The notes beneath the pieces were generated by a model that saw nothing but the letters and a program-made list of their open reading frames with translations, was not told the origin of the DNA and did not search any database. Below are positions 8,555-16,106 of a stretch of 64,000 nucleotides of DNA, piece after piece. Source of the stretch: Kitasatospora sp. A2-31 (GTDB lineage: Bacteria > Actinomycetota > Actinomycetes > Streptomycetales > Streptomycetaceae); contig NZ_JAKNTA010000007.1 of the NCBI RefSeq assembly GCF_022288725.1, positions 352,966-416,965 of the forward strand, in the 5' to 3' direction. The position numbers and the translations under genes are program-made. The first letter of the stretch is position 1. Each line of letters starts with the position of its first letter.

Positions 8555-8625
8555 CAGCGGGTACGCCGAGGGTGGCGTCGGCCGTCCCCTCCCCTCGAAG
8601 GGACGGCCGACACGGCTTGGCGGGG

Positions 8626-9477
8626 CTAGAGAACGGCGGAGACCGGGGTGGTGGTCAGGTCGCTGATGTCCTTGGCGGCCCGCAGGGTGTGGTGGATCAG
8701 CGGGCGCAGGTCTTCCGGCATCGTGCTGGTGGGCTTCAGCAGCAGGACGGAGCCCATGACCTGGGAGCGCCAGAACACGGGGGCCGCAACGCTGTCCCAT
8801 CCCGCCATGCACTCCTGGCGGCCGATGGCGTAGCCGCGTTCGCGGATGACGAGCAGGGAGTCGGCCAGCTGCTGGTTGTCCCTGATCACGCCGGGGCCCG
8901 CGGTGGGGGGCACTTCCTCCGCGAGGACCTGCTCGCGGGCGTCCTGCGGCAGATAAGCGAGGATCGCCCGGCCGGAGGCCCCGGTGCGCAGCGACCGGGA
9001 GACCGAGACGACGTCCTCCGCCGTCATGCCGACCTCTGCCGGGTCCATGCCGCCGATTTCGTAGTCGGTGCACAGGCGCTTCGCGCCGCCGAACGCCGAA
9101 AGGACGTAAAGGAGGGCGAGGCCGCCGGTGGCCTGGTGGAGCCGGACGAGGTAGGTGTGCGTGCCGGTGGCTCCCGGAAGGCGGTTCATGGCTTGGACGC
9201 CGGCGCGGGCGGTGCCGGTGCCGAGCCGGTACATGCCTCGGCCGACCTGCTCGAAGATGTGCTTGTCGACACCGTCCTGCAGGATGCGGTGGGTGGTGGC
9301 CTCGGGCAGCTTGGCCACGCGGGCGATGTCCCGCAGTGCGTGGACATGGCCCGGAAGCTGGGCGAGCGCCTGCTGGACGACGTAGGCGCGGGCGGCGAGG
9401 GAGCCGGACTTCGCGGGTTGCGTGCTGCCCTGGCGGTGCACGGGAACGCTGTCCTCGTGCGCGGTGCTGATGGTCAT
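8626..9477 (-). CDS. IclR-family transcriptional regulator
   Basis: 283 residues. An N-terminal winged helix (ALRDIARVAKLPEATTHRILQ, about 45-70) is followed by an IclR effector domain ending in RERGYAIGRQECMAGWDSVA and VMGSVLL, the family's characteristic dimer/effector region. Residues 1-30 are a polar extension. The ATG at 9477 follows GGGGGAA. It lies 100 bp downstream of the oxidoreductase gene in the same orientation and probably controls it. Confidence 0.85.
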   Translation of the reverse strand: MTISTAHEDSVPVHRQGSTQPAKSGSLAARAYVVQQALAQLPGHVHALRDIARVAKLPEATTHRILQDGVDKHIFEQVGRGMYRLGTGTARAGVQAMNRLPGATGTHTYLVRLHQATGGLALLYVLSAFGGAKRLCTDYEIGGMDPAEVGMTAEDVVSVSRSLRTGASGRAILAYLPQDAREQVLAEEVPPTAGPGVIRDNQQLADSLLVIRERGYAIGRQECMAGWDSVAAPVFWRSQVMGSVLLLKPTSTMPEDLRPLIHHTLRAAKDISDLTTTPVSAVL

Positions 9478-9579
9478 GTGTAGGTTCCCCCAGAGGGTTA
9501 GTCGTGCCCTTCCGGGTCGCGATTGGGAGGTCGCCTGGCCCGGGCGGTGGGGCCAGGCGAGGAGTGGGTGACCCTGGGG

Positions 9580-10527
9580 TCAGTTGCGGACGTTGAGGAC
9601 GACCTTGCCGGAGGTCAGGCGGGCGGCGAGGTCGGTGTGCGCCTGGCGGGCCTGGCCGAGCTTGTAGACGGGGCCCGGCAGGGGCTTGAGCCAGCCTTCC
9701 TGGACGGCGTCGAACAGTGCGTTCATCGAGTCGTTGATGTGGGTGCGCGACGGGTAGAGGGAGGGCAGCCAGAATCCGGTGACCGACTTGCTCTGGCCGA
9801 CGAGCTGGGTGATCGGGACGAGTCCTTCGACGCCGGTGACCGCGCCGAAGACGGACATGCGGCCGCGGGGGGTGAGGGCGTTGAGCGTGGCGTAGAAGAC
9901 GTCGCCGCCGGTCATCTCCAGGGCGGCGGTGACCTGCCCGCTGGCCGCCTCGACGATCCGCTCGGCGAGGTCCTCGGTAGTGGAAGAGTCGACGACGGCG
10001 TCGGCGCCGAGGCCGAGGGCGATCCGGCGCTTGTCCTCGGTGCCAGCCATGGCGACGACCTTCGCCCCGGTGCACTTGGCGAGCTGCACGGCGAGCGAGC
10101 CGACGCCGCCTGCCGCGGCGGGCACCAGCAGGGTGTCCTCGGCTGTCAGCTTGAGGTCCGTGTGCAGAAGGTGCCAGGCCGTGTTGCCCTGGAGCATGAG
10201 CGCGACGGCCTCGTGGTCGCTGACGCCGTCGGGCACCTCGAAGGCCAGCTTCCGGTGCGCCGCGACGACCTCGGCGTAGCCGCCGCCCTTGCCGAGGGCC
10301 ACGTAGCGCCGGCCGTCCTCGGCCTCGCCGAGGACCTCGTTGCCCGGGACGAACGGGCAGGGCATCGGCGCGGGGTAGGTGCCTTCCCGCAGGTGGATAT
10401 CGGCGAAGTTCACGCCGGCGAGGATGGTGCGCAGCCGCAGCCGGCCCGGCCGGATCTCGGGCTCGGGTATCTCGCACAGCTCCAGGACCTCGGGGCCGCC
10501 GAATTCTTTCACAGCAATCGCACGCAT
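9580..10527 (-). CDS. zinc-free MDR-family NADPH:quinone oxidoreductase
   Basis: 315 residues of the medium-chain dehydrogenase/reductase superfamily, quinone-oxidoreductase branch. The N-terminal GroES-like domain (VLELCEIPEPEIRPGRL, then FADIHLREGTYP) lacks the structural-zinc cysteines. The NADPH-binding strand is PAAAGGVGSLAVQLAK at about 133-148, followed by GADAVVDSS. It reduces quinones or enones with NADPH in the cytoplasm. The 5' end carries an inverted repeat directly upstream of the ATG, a plausible operator. IclR is the downstream neighbour. Confidence 0.88.
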   Translation of the reverse strand: MRAIAVKEFGGPEVLELCEIPEPEIRPGRLRLRTILAGVNFADIHLREGTYPAPMPCPFVPGNEVLGEAEDGRRYVALGKGGGYAEVVAAHRKLAFEVPDGVSDHEAVALMLQGNTAWHLLHTDLKLTAEDTLLVPAAAGGVGSLAVQLAKCTGAKVVAMAGTEDKRRIALGLGADAVVDSSTTEDLAERIVEAASGQVTAALEMTGGDVFYATLNALTPRGRMSVFGAVTGVEGLVPITQLVGQSKSVTGFWLPSLYPSRTHINDSMNALFDAVQEGWLKPLPGPVYKLGQARQAHTDLAARLTSGKVVLNVRN

Positions 10528-10543
10528 TGTTCAACCCTGAACA
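10528..10543. promoter_or_regulatory. inverted repeat at the oxidoreductase start (possible operator)
   Basis: TGTTCA-ACCC-TGAACA is a perfect 6-bp dyad that abuts the ATG of the oxidoreductase gene on its 5' side. It is a candidate binding site for the neighbouring IclR protein; only position and symmetry support this. Confidence 0.4.
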
Positions 10544-11286
10544 TTCGAAGTTGGTATTCATGCGAACCCGGGGGGCTCGGCTATGGAATATACCGGCCGT
10601 CGAATCGGCGACTTCGATTTTGCATATAGGGGTCTCCGGCCGCCGAATCGATCAAGATCCCTTACCCAGTGTTCTATGTCACGTCACTCAGAGTTGCAGG
10701 AGTCGGGTCGTTGCTCACTGTGAGGATTGCAGGTCGTGATGTGTGCGTTGGCTGCCCGCCCCCTTGCGGAGGGTGATTTCATCCGGCATTCCAAGATCAT
10801 TTTCCAGCCTTTGGAAAACCGGTCGCGCTACCCGCGTAGATCCCGCGAATTCGTTGACCGGTATCCAGGTGGCTACCTATTGTCGTCCCCGGCAGTGCAG
10901 ACCTGCGCTGCATTTTTGACGGGGGGTCACATTTCGATGGCGGAACAATTTATATGGCCGGTTCCGGCGTGGGTCGCTCCGCAAGTCGCCGACCTCCCGG
11001 CGGCGGCTGTCACGGTGGGTGAAAACCTGCGCAAGGTGCAGCCTGTACGAACAGTGACATCGCCTGCCGCCGTCGCTCGCCGCCGCTATCTCGGCAGCGG
11101 TCGGTGGTGACTCAGGGCGGCGACCCTGACTGAGCCCCGAGCGTTGGGGCGGAAACGACGACGGCGCCCGGAGCTGGAACTCCGAGCGCCTGTCGTAACA
11201 CCGTGTGAGTCGTTCGACACAACCCGCAGGCGGCCTGCCTTTGGACGAGCCCGGCCAGCCTGCTACCACACAGAAGGTAGTGAACC
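10544..11286. other. noncoding region upstream of the replication genes
   Basis: About 740 bp with lower GC than its flanks and no convincing gene; the short open frames here do not show the local codon bias. It holds a 7-bp dyad TTTTCCA-GCCTT-TGGAAAA (10800-10818), a small hairpin TCAGGG/CCCTGA near 11113-11130, and a terminator-like hairpin at 11163-11190 (GGCGCcCGGAG/CTCCGaGCGCC, one mismatch). The region probably contains the promoters for the rightward replication operon and the leftward oxidoreductase/IclR pair, and perhaps replication control elements. Confidence 0.5.
11163..11190 (+). terminator. terminator or attenuator hairpin before the replication operon
   Basis: An 11-bp stem with one C/A mismatch and a 6-base loop (CTGGAA), about 100 bp upstream of the first gene of the replication operon. 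No T-tract follows, so attenuator and terminator cannot be told apart. Confidence 0.45.
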
Positions 11287-11640
11287 ATGCTTGCGCTTCT
11301 GCGTACAGGCGGAGCGGCACAGGGCCGACCCGCCGCGCACCACCCCGCAGTCCTGGACCGGATGTCGGAAGGCACCCGGCACGCCGTCACGGACAGTCTC
11401 CGACGGGTCGCCCCGGACGCCGACGTCGTGCGGATCTCGGTGTCCGAGCCTCACGGTCTGTGGTTGGCCCGCGCCTACGACCGCGCCCACATGCCCGTCG
11501 GACTGCCGCTCGCGGTCGAGGAGGCGGTGGCCCACTGGGTCGCCCGAGACCTCCCCTCCCTGGACTGGCGCCACCAGCACGACGTCGACCTCGCCACCGG
11601 AACCGTGGTCCCGGCCGGCGCGCTCGCGAAGGCGGCGTGA
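11287..11640 (+). CDS. hypothetical protein, first gene of the replication operon
   Basis: 117 residues, acidic and helical, with no recognised domain. Visible segments are ISVSEPHGLWLARAYDRAH and a C-terminal GTVVPAGALAKAA. The ATG follows GAAGG at nine bases. Its stop overlaps the next ATG by one base (TGATG), so it is cotranslated with the replisome-organizer-like gene. A small accessory or regulator of replication is possible from position only. Confidence 0.6.
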   Translation: MLALLRTGGAAQGRPAAHHPAVLDRMSEGTRHAVTDSLRRVAPDADVVRISVSEPHGLWLARAYDRAHMPVGLPLAVEEAVAHWVARDLPSLDWRHQHDVDLATGTVVPAGALAKAA

Positions 11641-12626
11641 TGGCGGTCCAGGACGGGCGCATCCGCACCCACAAGCCCGAAATGTCCCGGGACGCCAAGC
11701 TGGCGGAGGTCTCCCTCAGCGCCGAGCGGACGTTCATATACATGCTCAACTACGTCGACGACACCGGCCGGATCATCGACGACGCCGGCATCGTTCGCGG
11801 GCTCATCTGGAAGAGGAAGAAGAGCTGGGACGGCGGAGTCCACACCGCCGAGCGCGTCGAGGAGGACCTGAGCCAGCTGGCCGACGTCGGCCTCGTCTGC
11901 CGCTACCTCAACCCTGCTGACGACGGCGAGGAACTCCTCCACATCGTCACCTTCAACAAGCACCAGAAGATCGACCGCCCCAGCCAGAGCAGGCTGGCTC
12001 CCTGCCCGCTCCACCAGACCCAGGAAGCCGCACTCGACCGGCCGGCCCCCGCTGCCCGCGCTCGCAGGAAGGCCGCGACCGACCGCAACCCCGAGCACCT
12101 CTCCAGCGAGGTACCCGGCACCGGGAACCAGGACACCGCCGGACACACCGAGAGCGCCGAAGAGCAGACCCCGCACCCTTCGACGACACCCTCGACGACA
12201 GCCTCCACGAAGGGATCCAGGATCACGGATCCTGGATCACCCCCTCCGGGGGGCGGCTGCGCCGCGCCCGCCGAGGACTGCACGGTGGAGGGGCCGGACG
12301 CGGAGCGCGTTGCCGCGATGCACCCGCACACCACCGGTGCCAACGCTCTGGTCGCCGAATACGTCCGCACCTGCCCGCAGCCGCCCAGCCCGCGCTTTCG
12401 CCGGCACCTCGGGCGCGAGGTGCAGCAGCTCCTTGCCTCCGGCTACAGCCAGGAGCAGGTCCGGGCGGGCCTGCGGCTGCTGGCCCACAAGCCCATGAAC
12501 CCTTCCGCACTGGAGGGCTTCGTCCAGGAAGCACTCACCCCCGGCCGCCCCCGCAGCGCCGGCGCGCCGTACCGGGCGTGGACCAACCCGACCGGCGGGT
12601 CCGCCGCCTACACCGGGGAGCTGTGA
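11640..12626 (+). CDS. replisome-organizer-like replication protein (phage O-type layout)
   Basis: 328 residues. The N-terminal 120 residues are the winged-helix domain seen in actinophage and ICE replication initiators (RIRTHKPEMSRDAKLAEVSL, then GRIIDDAGIVRGLIWKRKK, HIVTFNKHQKID). Residues 130-225 are a Ser/Thr/Pro-rich linker whose DNA carries direct and inverted repeats. A C-terminal helical domain (about 235-310) resembles the helicase-loader-interaction region of such proteins. The next gene is a DnaC-like loader, as in phage O/P or DnaD/DnaC pairs, so it probably opens the element's origin and recruits the loader. Confidence 0.75.
   Translation: MAVQDGRIRTHKPEMSRDAKLAEVSLSAERTFIYMLNYVDDTGRIIDDAGIVRGLIWKRKKSWDGGVHTAERVEEDLSQLADVGLVCRYLNPADDGEELLHIVTFNKHQKIDRPSQSRLAPCPLHQTQEAALDRPAPAARARRKAATDRNPEHLSSEVPGTGNQDTAGHTESAEEQTPHPSTTPSTTASTKGSRITDPGSPPPGGGCAAPAEDCTVEGPDAERVAAMHPHTTGANALVAEYVRTCPQPPSPRFRRHLGREVQQLLASGYSQEQVRAGLRLLAHKPMNPSALEGFVQEALTPGRPRSAGAPYRAWTNPTGGSAAYTGEL
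12214..12238. repeat. 11-bp inverted repeat in the linker of the replication gene (candidate origin element)
   Basis: GATCCAGGATC and GATCCTGGATC form a perfect dyad around ACG. Just upstream, CGACGACACCCT and CGACGACAGCCT form a near-perfect 12-bp direct repeat. Both lie where the protein is a low-complexity linker. In lambdoid phages the origin lies at the corresponding place inside the O gene. Confidence 0.45.
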
Positions 12627-13333
12627 TGGCCGGCCGCGACCGCGAACCGCGCCGGGCCGGCACCGGCCTGCAGGGCATCGTCGACCGCTTCGCGCGCCTC
12701 GGCGTCGACCCCGCCGTGATCGGAGTGCCCGAGCGCTCCGCCGTCCCGCAGCCCAACAACCGGGACGCCCTGGAGCTGGCCGCCTCGCGGATCCCGCCTC
12801 GCTTCCACGACGCCACGGCCGACGACCCGCAGGTCCTTGCCTGGGTCGAGCACGTCAAGCAGGCCGCCCGCCGCGGCCCCGAAGGGCAGCTCGGCATCGC
12901 TCGCGCCTCCTCGCTGCTGCTGCTCGGTGAGACCGGCACCGGCAAGACCCACCAGGCGTACGGTGCGATCCGCTCCCTGCTCGGCGCCGGCGTCCGGCTG
13001 CGCTGGCAGGCGATCACCTCGGTCGGCCTGCACGCCATGATGCGACCGCGCCCCGGCGCGGACGCCGAGCGCGAGATGCGAGACCTGGAGCGCACCCCCC
13101 TGCTGCTCGTGGACGACCTCGGCGCAGGCCGGGCCTCGGAGTTCACCGAGGAGACGACGTACCGGTTGATCAACCACCGGTACGAGCAGCAGCTGCCGAC
13201 CATCATCACGAGCAACATCACCCCGGCCGAACTGGCCGGCCTGCTCGGCGACCGCACGGCCAGCCGCCTGCGCCAGATGTGCCACAAGGCAGTCCTCGCC
13301 GGACCCGATCGGCGACGCGCCCCCCTCTTCTGA
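12626..13333 (+). CDS. DnaC/IstB-like helicase-loader ATPase
   Basis: 235 residues. AAA+ core with Walker A GETGTGKTH at about 102, Walker B LLLVDDLG at about 158, sensor-1 region TIITSNITP and a C-terminal arginine-rich SRLRQMCHKAV. Residues 1-80 are a variable helicase-binding-type region. The family loads the DnaB helicase onto origins. The ATG at 12626 shares a base with the preceding stop (TGATG), linking it to the replisome-organizer-like gene. Confidence 0.88.
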   Translation: MAGRDREPRRAGTGLQGIVDRFARLGVDPAVIGVPERSAVPQPNNRDALELAASRIPPRFHDATADDPQVLAWVEHVKQAARRGPEGQLGIARASSLLLLGETGTGKTHQAYGAIRSLLGAGVRLRWQAITSVGLHAMMRPRPGADAEREMRDLERTPLLLVDDLGAGRASEFTEETTYRLINHRYEQQLPTIITSNITPAELAGLLGDRTASRLRQMCHKAVLAGPDRRRAPLF

Positions 13334-13435
13334 TCCCCGTACACCCAGCGCTCCCGCGCGAGGCCGGCCGAGCCGCCCCCGGGATCCGCCATGCCCGCCC
13401 GCCGATCCGGCGGCGCGACCGGAGACCTGCCCCGA

Positions 13436-14011
13436 ATGAACACGACCACCGCTGCTGTCGCGGCCGACCTCGATGCCGCCTACACCGTCCCGGACCGCCC
13501 GGACCCCCGCTGGCGCCTGAAGGCCGAGTGCGCCGAAATCCCCAACCCCGACATCTTCTTCGCCCCGCCCCGCGTCGCCGGCCACCGCCAGGCCCTCGCT
13601 CTGTGCCGGCAGTGCCCGGTCCGCAGCGAGTGCCTCCAGGACGCCGTCGAGTGCGGCGTGCGCGACGGCATCCGCGGAGGCCACACGGAAGACCAGCTCG
13701 ACGAGATGGTCACTTACCACGAGGACCGCCGACTCGACCTCGACCGTGTCCGCACCACCCTGACCAGCACCCAGCGCCCGCGTCTGTCCGAACGCGAGAA
13801 GCGCGCGGTCGTCCGCGTCGCCATCGAGGCCGGCATCCCGCTCGCCGTCTGGTCCGAAGCACTGGGCATCGGCTACAAGGCCGCGGCCAAGCGCCGCAGC
13901 CGGGCCAACACCCAGCTGGAGAGCATCCCCGCCTCGATGCGCCACCAGGAGATCACGCTGTCGAAGGAGCTGCGTAAGGTCCCCACGACGCGCCTGGCGG
14001 TCGCCGCGTGA
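13436..14011 (+). CDS. WhiB-like iron-sulfur transcription factor with C-terminal extension
   Basis: 191 residues. The Wbl domain occupies about residues 25-90: first Cys in LKAECAEI, then LCRQCPVRSECL, giving the four-Cys cluster ligands, followed by the family turn GVRDGIRGGHTEDQL. A Lys/Arg-rich C-terminal region (about 110-185) looks like a helix-turn-helix with a basic end, longer than in a standard WhiB. The start is taken as ATG 13436 (GGAG upstream); ATG 13391 is an alternative. It probably regulates replication or transfer genes in response to redox or NO state. Confidence 0.85.
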   Translation: MNTTTAAVAADLDAAYTVPDRPDPRWRLKAECAEIPNPDIFFAPPRVAGHRQALALCRQCPVRSECLQDAVECGVRDGIRGGHTEDQLDEMVTYHEDRRLDLDRVRTTLTSTQRPRLSEREKRAVVRVAIEAGIPLAVWSEALGIGYKAAAKRRSRANTQLESIPASMRHQEITLSKELRKVPTTRLAVAA

Positions 14012-15138
14012 TCAACCGCCGACCCCGGGTATCCCCCTGGGACATCGCGGCGATCGGCGTGCTCGGCGCCTTCGGCTTCGCCCTCTCCTACGACGCTCTC
14101 CAGCAGATGGCACAGGCGATCCACGTCCGGGGACAGCTCTCCTACCTGTTCCCGGTCGTCGTCGACGGCTTCATCGGCTACGGCGTCCGCGCGCTGGTGA
14201 TCCTGCGGGAAGCACCCTGGACCGCTCGCGCCTACACCTGGGCGCTGTTCTCCAGCGCCACCGGCACCAGCGTGTGGGCCAACGCCGCCCACGCCGTCCG
14301 CCTGAACCAACAGGCCGCCGCACAAGCGGACAGCCTGCAACTGGGCGACACCGCCGTCGGAGCCCTGAGCACCATCGCGCCCCTCGCACTGGCCGGCGCC
14401 GTCCACCTCGGGATCATCGTCACGCGCCACGGCACCACTACGCCCGAATCCGCCGACCAGCCCACCCTGCCGGCCGCAGTAGGCCCCGTTGCCGGAACAG
14501 GCACCGACCCGGTCGTCGAGGCGACCGACCACCTCGACGCCGCGACCAGCACACTGATGAAGGCCGTCACCCGTAGCGCCCGAGCGGAACTGGAGCCCGC
14601 GCCCGAACGGACCCCAACGCCAGCGCCCAGGTCCGCCGAAGACAAACTCCGCGCGCACCGCAAGGGCACACGGCTGCGCGAACGCATCGCGACACGGATC
14701 CGCCGACGCATCGACCGCGATAGTCCGGGCGTGGACGGTCCGGGCTCTCGGTCCGGCGGTCCGGGTCCTCGGTCCGGCGGTCCGGGCGTGGACGGTCCGG
14801 GCTCTCGGTCCGGCGGTCCGGGCGTGGACGGTCCGGGTCCTCGGTCCGGCGGTCCGGGCGTGGACGGTCCGGGTCCTCGGTCCGGCGGTCCGGGCGTGGA
14901 CGGTCCGGGTCCTCGGTCCGGCGGTCCGGGCGTGGACGGTCCGGGTCCTCGGTCCGGCGGCTCCGACCCGGAGGAGATGTTGCGGATCGGCCGTGAGGCC
15001 GCAGCGAGGGCCGGACGGATCACCCGCGCCGTCGTGGCCACCGCCATCCGTGAGAGCGGGTTGCCGGTGTCCAACCAGGTGGCCGGCGAACTCGTCCAGC
15101 AGCTGCGCAGCGACAAACCCCCGCCACCGCACCGTTGA
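14008..15138 (+). CDS. DUF2637 membrane protein with Gly/Pro repeat segment
   Basis: 376 residues. The N-terminal 150 residues carry four hydrophobic segments of the DUF2637 family (AAIGVLGAFGFALSYDALQ, LFPVVVDGFIGYGVRAL, then two more), common on Streptomyces plasmids and ICEs where it accompanies transfer genes. Residues about 240-318 are six copies of a 12-residue unit PGVDGPG(P/S)RSGG plus a 7-residue partial copy. A short basic helical domain follows. The GTG start at 14008 overlaps the WhiB stop. It likely sits in the membrane with a flexible cytoplasmic stalk; its exact transfer role is unknown. Confidence 0.8.
   Translation: MINRRPRVSPWDIAAIGVLGAFGFALSYDALQQMAQAIHVRGQLSYLFPVVVDGFIGYGVRALVILREAPWTARAYTWALFSSATGTSVWANAAHAVRLNQQAAAQADSLQLGDTAVGALSTIAPLALAGAVHLGIIVTRHGTTTPESADQPTLPAAVGPVAGTGTDPVVEATDHLDAATSTLMKAVTRSARAELEPAPERTPTPAPRSAEDKLRAHRKGTRLRERIATRIRRRIDRDSPGVDGPGSRSGGPGPRSGGPGVDGPGSRSGGPGVDGPGPRSGGPGVDGPGPRSGGPGVDGPGPRSGGPGVDGPGPRSGGSDPEEMLRIGREAAARAGRITRAVVATAIRESGLPVSNQVAGELVQQLRSDKPPPPHR
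14725..14961 (+). repeat. 36-bp in-frame tandem repeat array
   Basis: Six full 36-bp units and one 21-bp partial unit, very similar at the DNA level, encode PGVDGPG(P/S)RSGG inside the DUF2637 protein. No unique spacers occur, so this is not CRISPR. Near-identity suggests recent expansion by slippage or recombination, and copy number is expected to vary between strains. Confidence 0.9.
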
Positions 15139-15191
15139 CCGCGGACCTCACAGCCTCATCAACCCCCACCCCAACCCTCGGGAGACACCCC

Positions 15192-15422
15192 ATGAGCAAC
15201 GCCGTCCTCGCCGACACCGACCTCGTCGCCGACTTCCTGACCGTCCTCGCTGGCCGCGGCCACCTCCACAGCGCCACGCCGGCGGGCGACGGCCACTGGA
15301 CCGTCCGCCGCACGGCCAACAGCCAGGCCCAGCACCTCACCAGCGACCAGGTGGAGGAGCTGGTGATGGACCACCTGGCTGTCGCGTTCGCCGCTCGGGG
15401 CCTGGCCAACGACGACTTCTAG
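15192..15422 (+). CDS. small hypothetical protein
   Basis: 76 residues, acidic, with no recognised domain (MSNAVLADTDLVADFLTVLA ... EELVMDHLAVAFAARGL). The ATG at 15192 has GGGAGA upstream. It lies between the DUF2637 gene and the likely oriT in a transfer context. Confidence 0.6.
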   Translation: MSNAVLADTDLVADFLTVLAGRGHLHSATPAGDGHWTVRRTANSQAQHLTSDQVEELVMDHLAVAFAARGLANDDF

Positions 15423-15524
15423 CCGTCCGGATCAGGTTCCTCACCACGGGCCGACACCGCTGTCCCGACCACACTCCGCGCTCCGTCCCGGACGGGTTGC
15501 CCCCCTACGGCGGAGCGAGCTAGT

Positions 15525-15556
15525 GCCGTGGACCGTCCTATCGGACGGTCCACGGC
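15525..15556. other. likely oriT inverted repeat
   Basis: A perfect 14-bp dyad (GCCGTGGACCGTCC with its complement) around TATC, followed at about 15561 by a second G/C hairpin (CCCCGCCC/GGGCGGGG). It lies in the 257-bp gap directly upstream of mobC and the relaxase, where oriT is normally found in MOB_P-type modules. The nic site itself cannot be placed from sequence alone. Confidence 0.6.
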
Positions 15557-15679
15557 GCACGCCCCGCCCAAGGGGGCGGGGAAGCAGAAGCCGGGCCGAG
15601 CGGGGGCGCTCGACTCGACTTCGACTCGCCGAAGCCAGGGGGCACCGGCGAACAGGACCAACTGACAGGAAGACCACCG

Positions 15680-16102
15680 ATGACCGCCGCTGCCGACGAC
15701 GAGCCGAGCACCGTTCGCCGCCCGCGCCGCCGCTTCCACGAGCCGCAGCAGCGCCAGCGCAAGCTGACCGTCCGTCTGAGCCTGTCCGAAGAGTCCGAGA
15801 TCAAGAGCGCCGCCACCGAACGCGCGCAGACCGCCGCCCGCTTCGTCGCCGCCGCAGCGCTTGCCGCCGCACGACGAAGTACCTCCTTCGACCCCGACGA
15901 CCGTCTCGACCGATCGCTCGACGAACTCGCCGCCGCGCGCCGGCAGACCGCCCGCGTCGGCAACAACCTCAACCAGATCGCCCGCGAGCTGAACTCCGGG
16001 GGCCTGCCGAACCCGGTTGACCTGGTCGCCGCCCTCGCCGCCGTACGCACGACCGTCACCGCCATCGACACCGCCTCGGCCAAGCTCCTGAAGGGCCACT
16101 GA
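15680..16102 (+). CDS. mobC: MobC-like relaxosome accessory protein
   Basis: 140 residues. An N-terminal ribbon-helix-helix-type segment (QRKLTVRLSLSEESEIKSAA) and the family signature GNNLNQIARELNSGG (about residues 93-107) identify a MobC relaxosome protein, which binds oriT and helps melt the nic region. It lies five bases upstream of the relaxase and just after the oriT candidate. Confidence 0.85.
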   Translation: MTAAADDEPSTVRRPRRRFHEPQQRQRKLTVRLSLSEESEIKSAATERAQTAARFVAAAALAAARRSTSFDPDDRLDRSLDELAAARRQTARVGNNLNQIARELNSGGLPNPVDLVAALAAVRTTVTAIDTASAKLLKGH

Positions 16103-16106
16103 CCGC

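Noticed and set aside
7982..10561. 859-residue minus-strand open frame and similar very long antisense frames (for example 39999-42833 in the N-terminal part, 2384-3544, 35181-36953)
   Set aside because: They are shadows produced by high third-position GC of real genes on the other strand or in another frame; they show Arg/Pro/Gly-rich low-complexity translation and no domains.
10727..11110. Possible 127-residue plus-strand gene
   Set aside because: No actinomycete third-position bias, no recognisable protein segment and no good ribosome site; treated as noncoding.
14725..14961. CRISPR-like repeat array
   Set aside because: Units are contiguous with no unique spacers, are in frame within a protein gene, and no cas genes are present.
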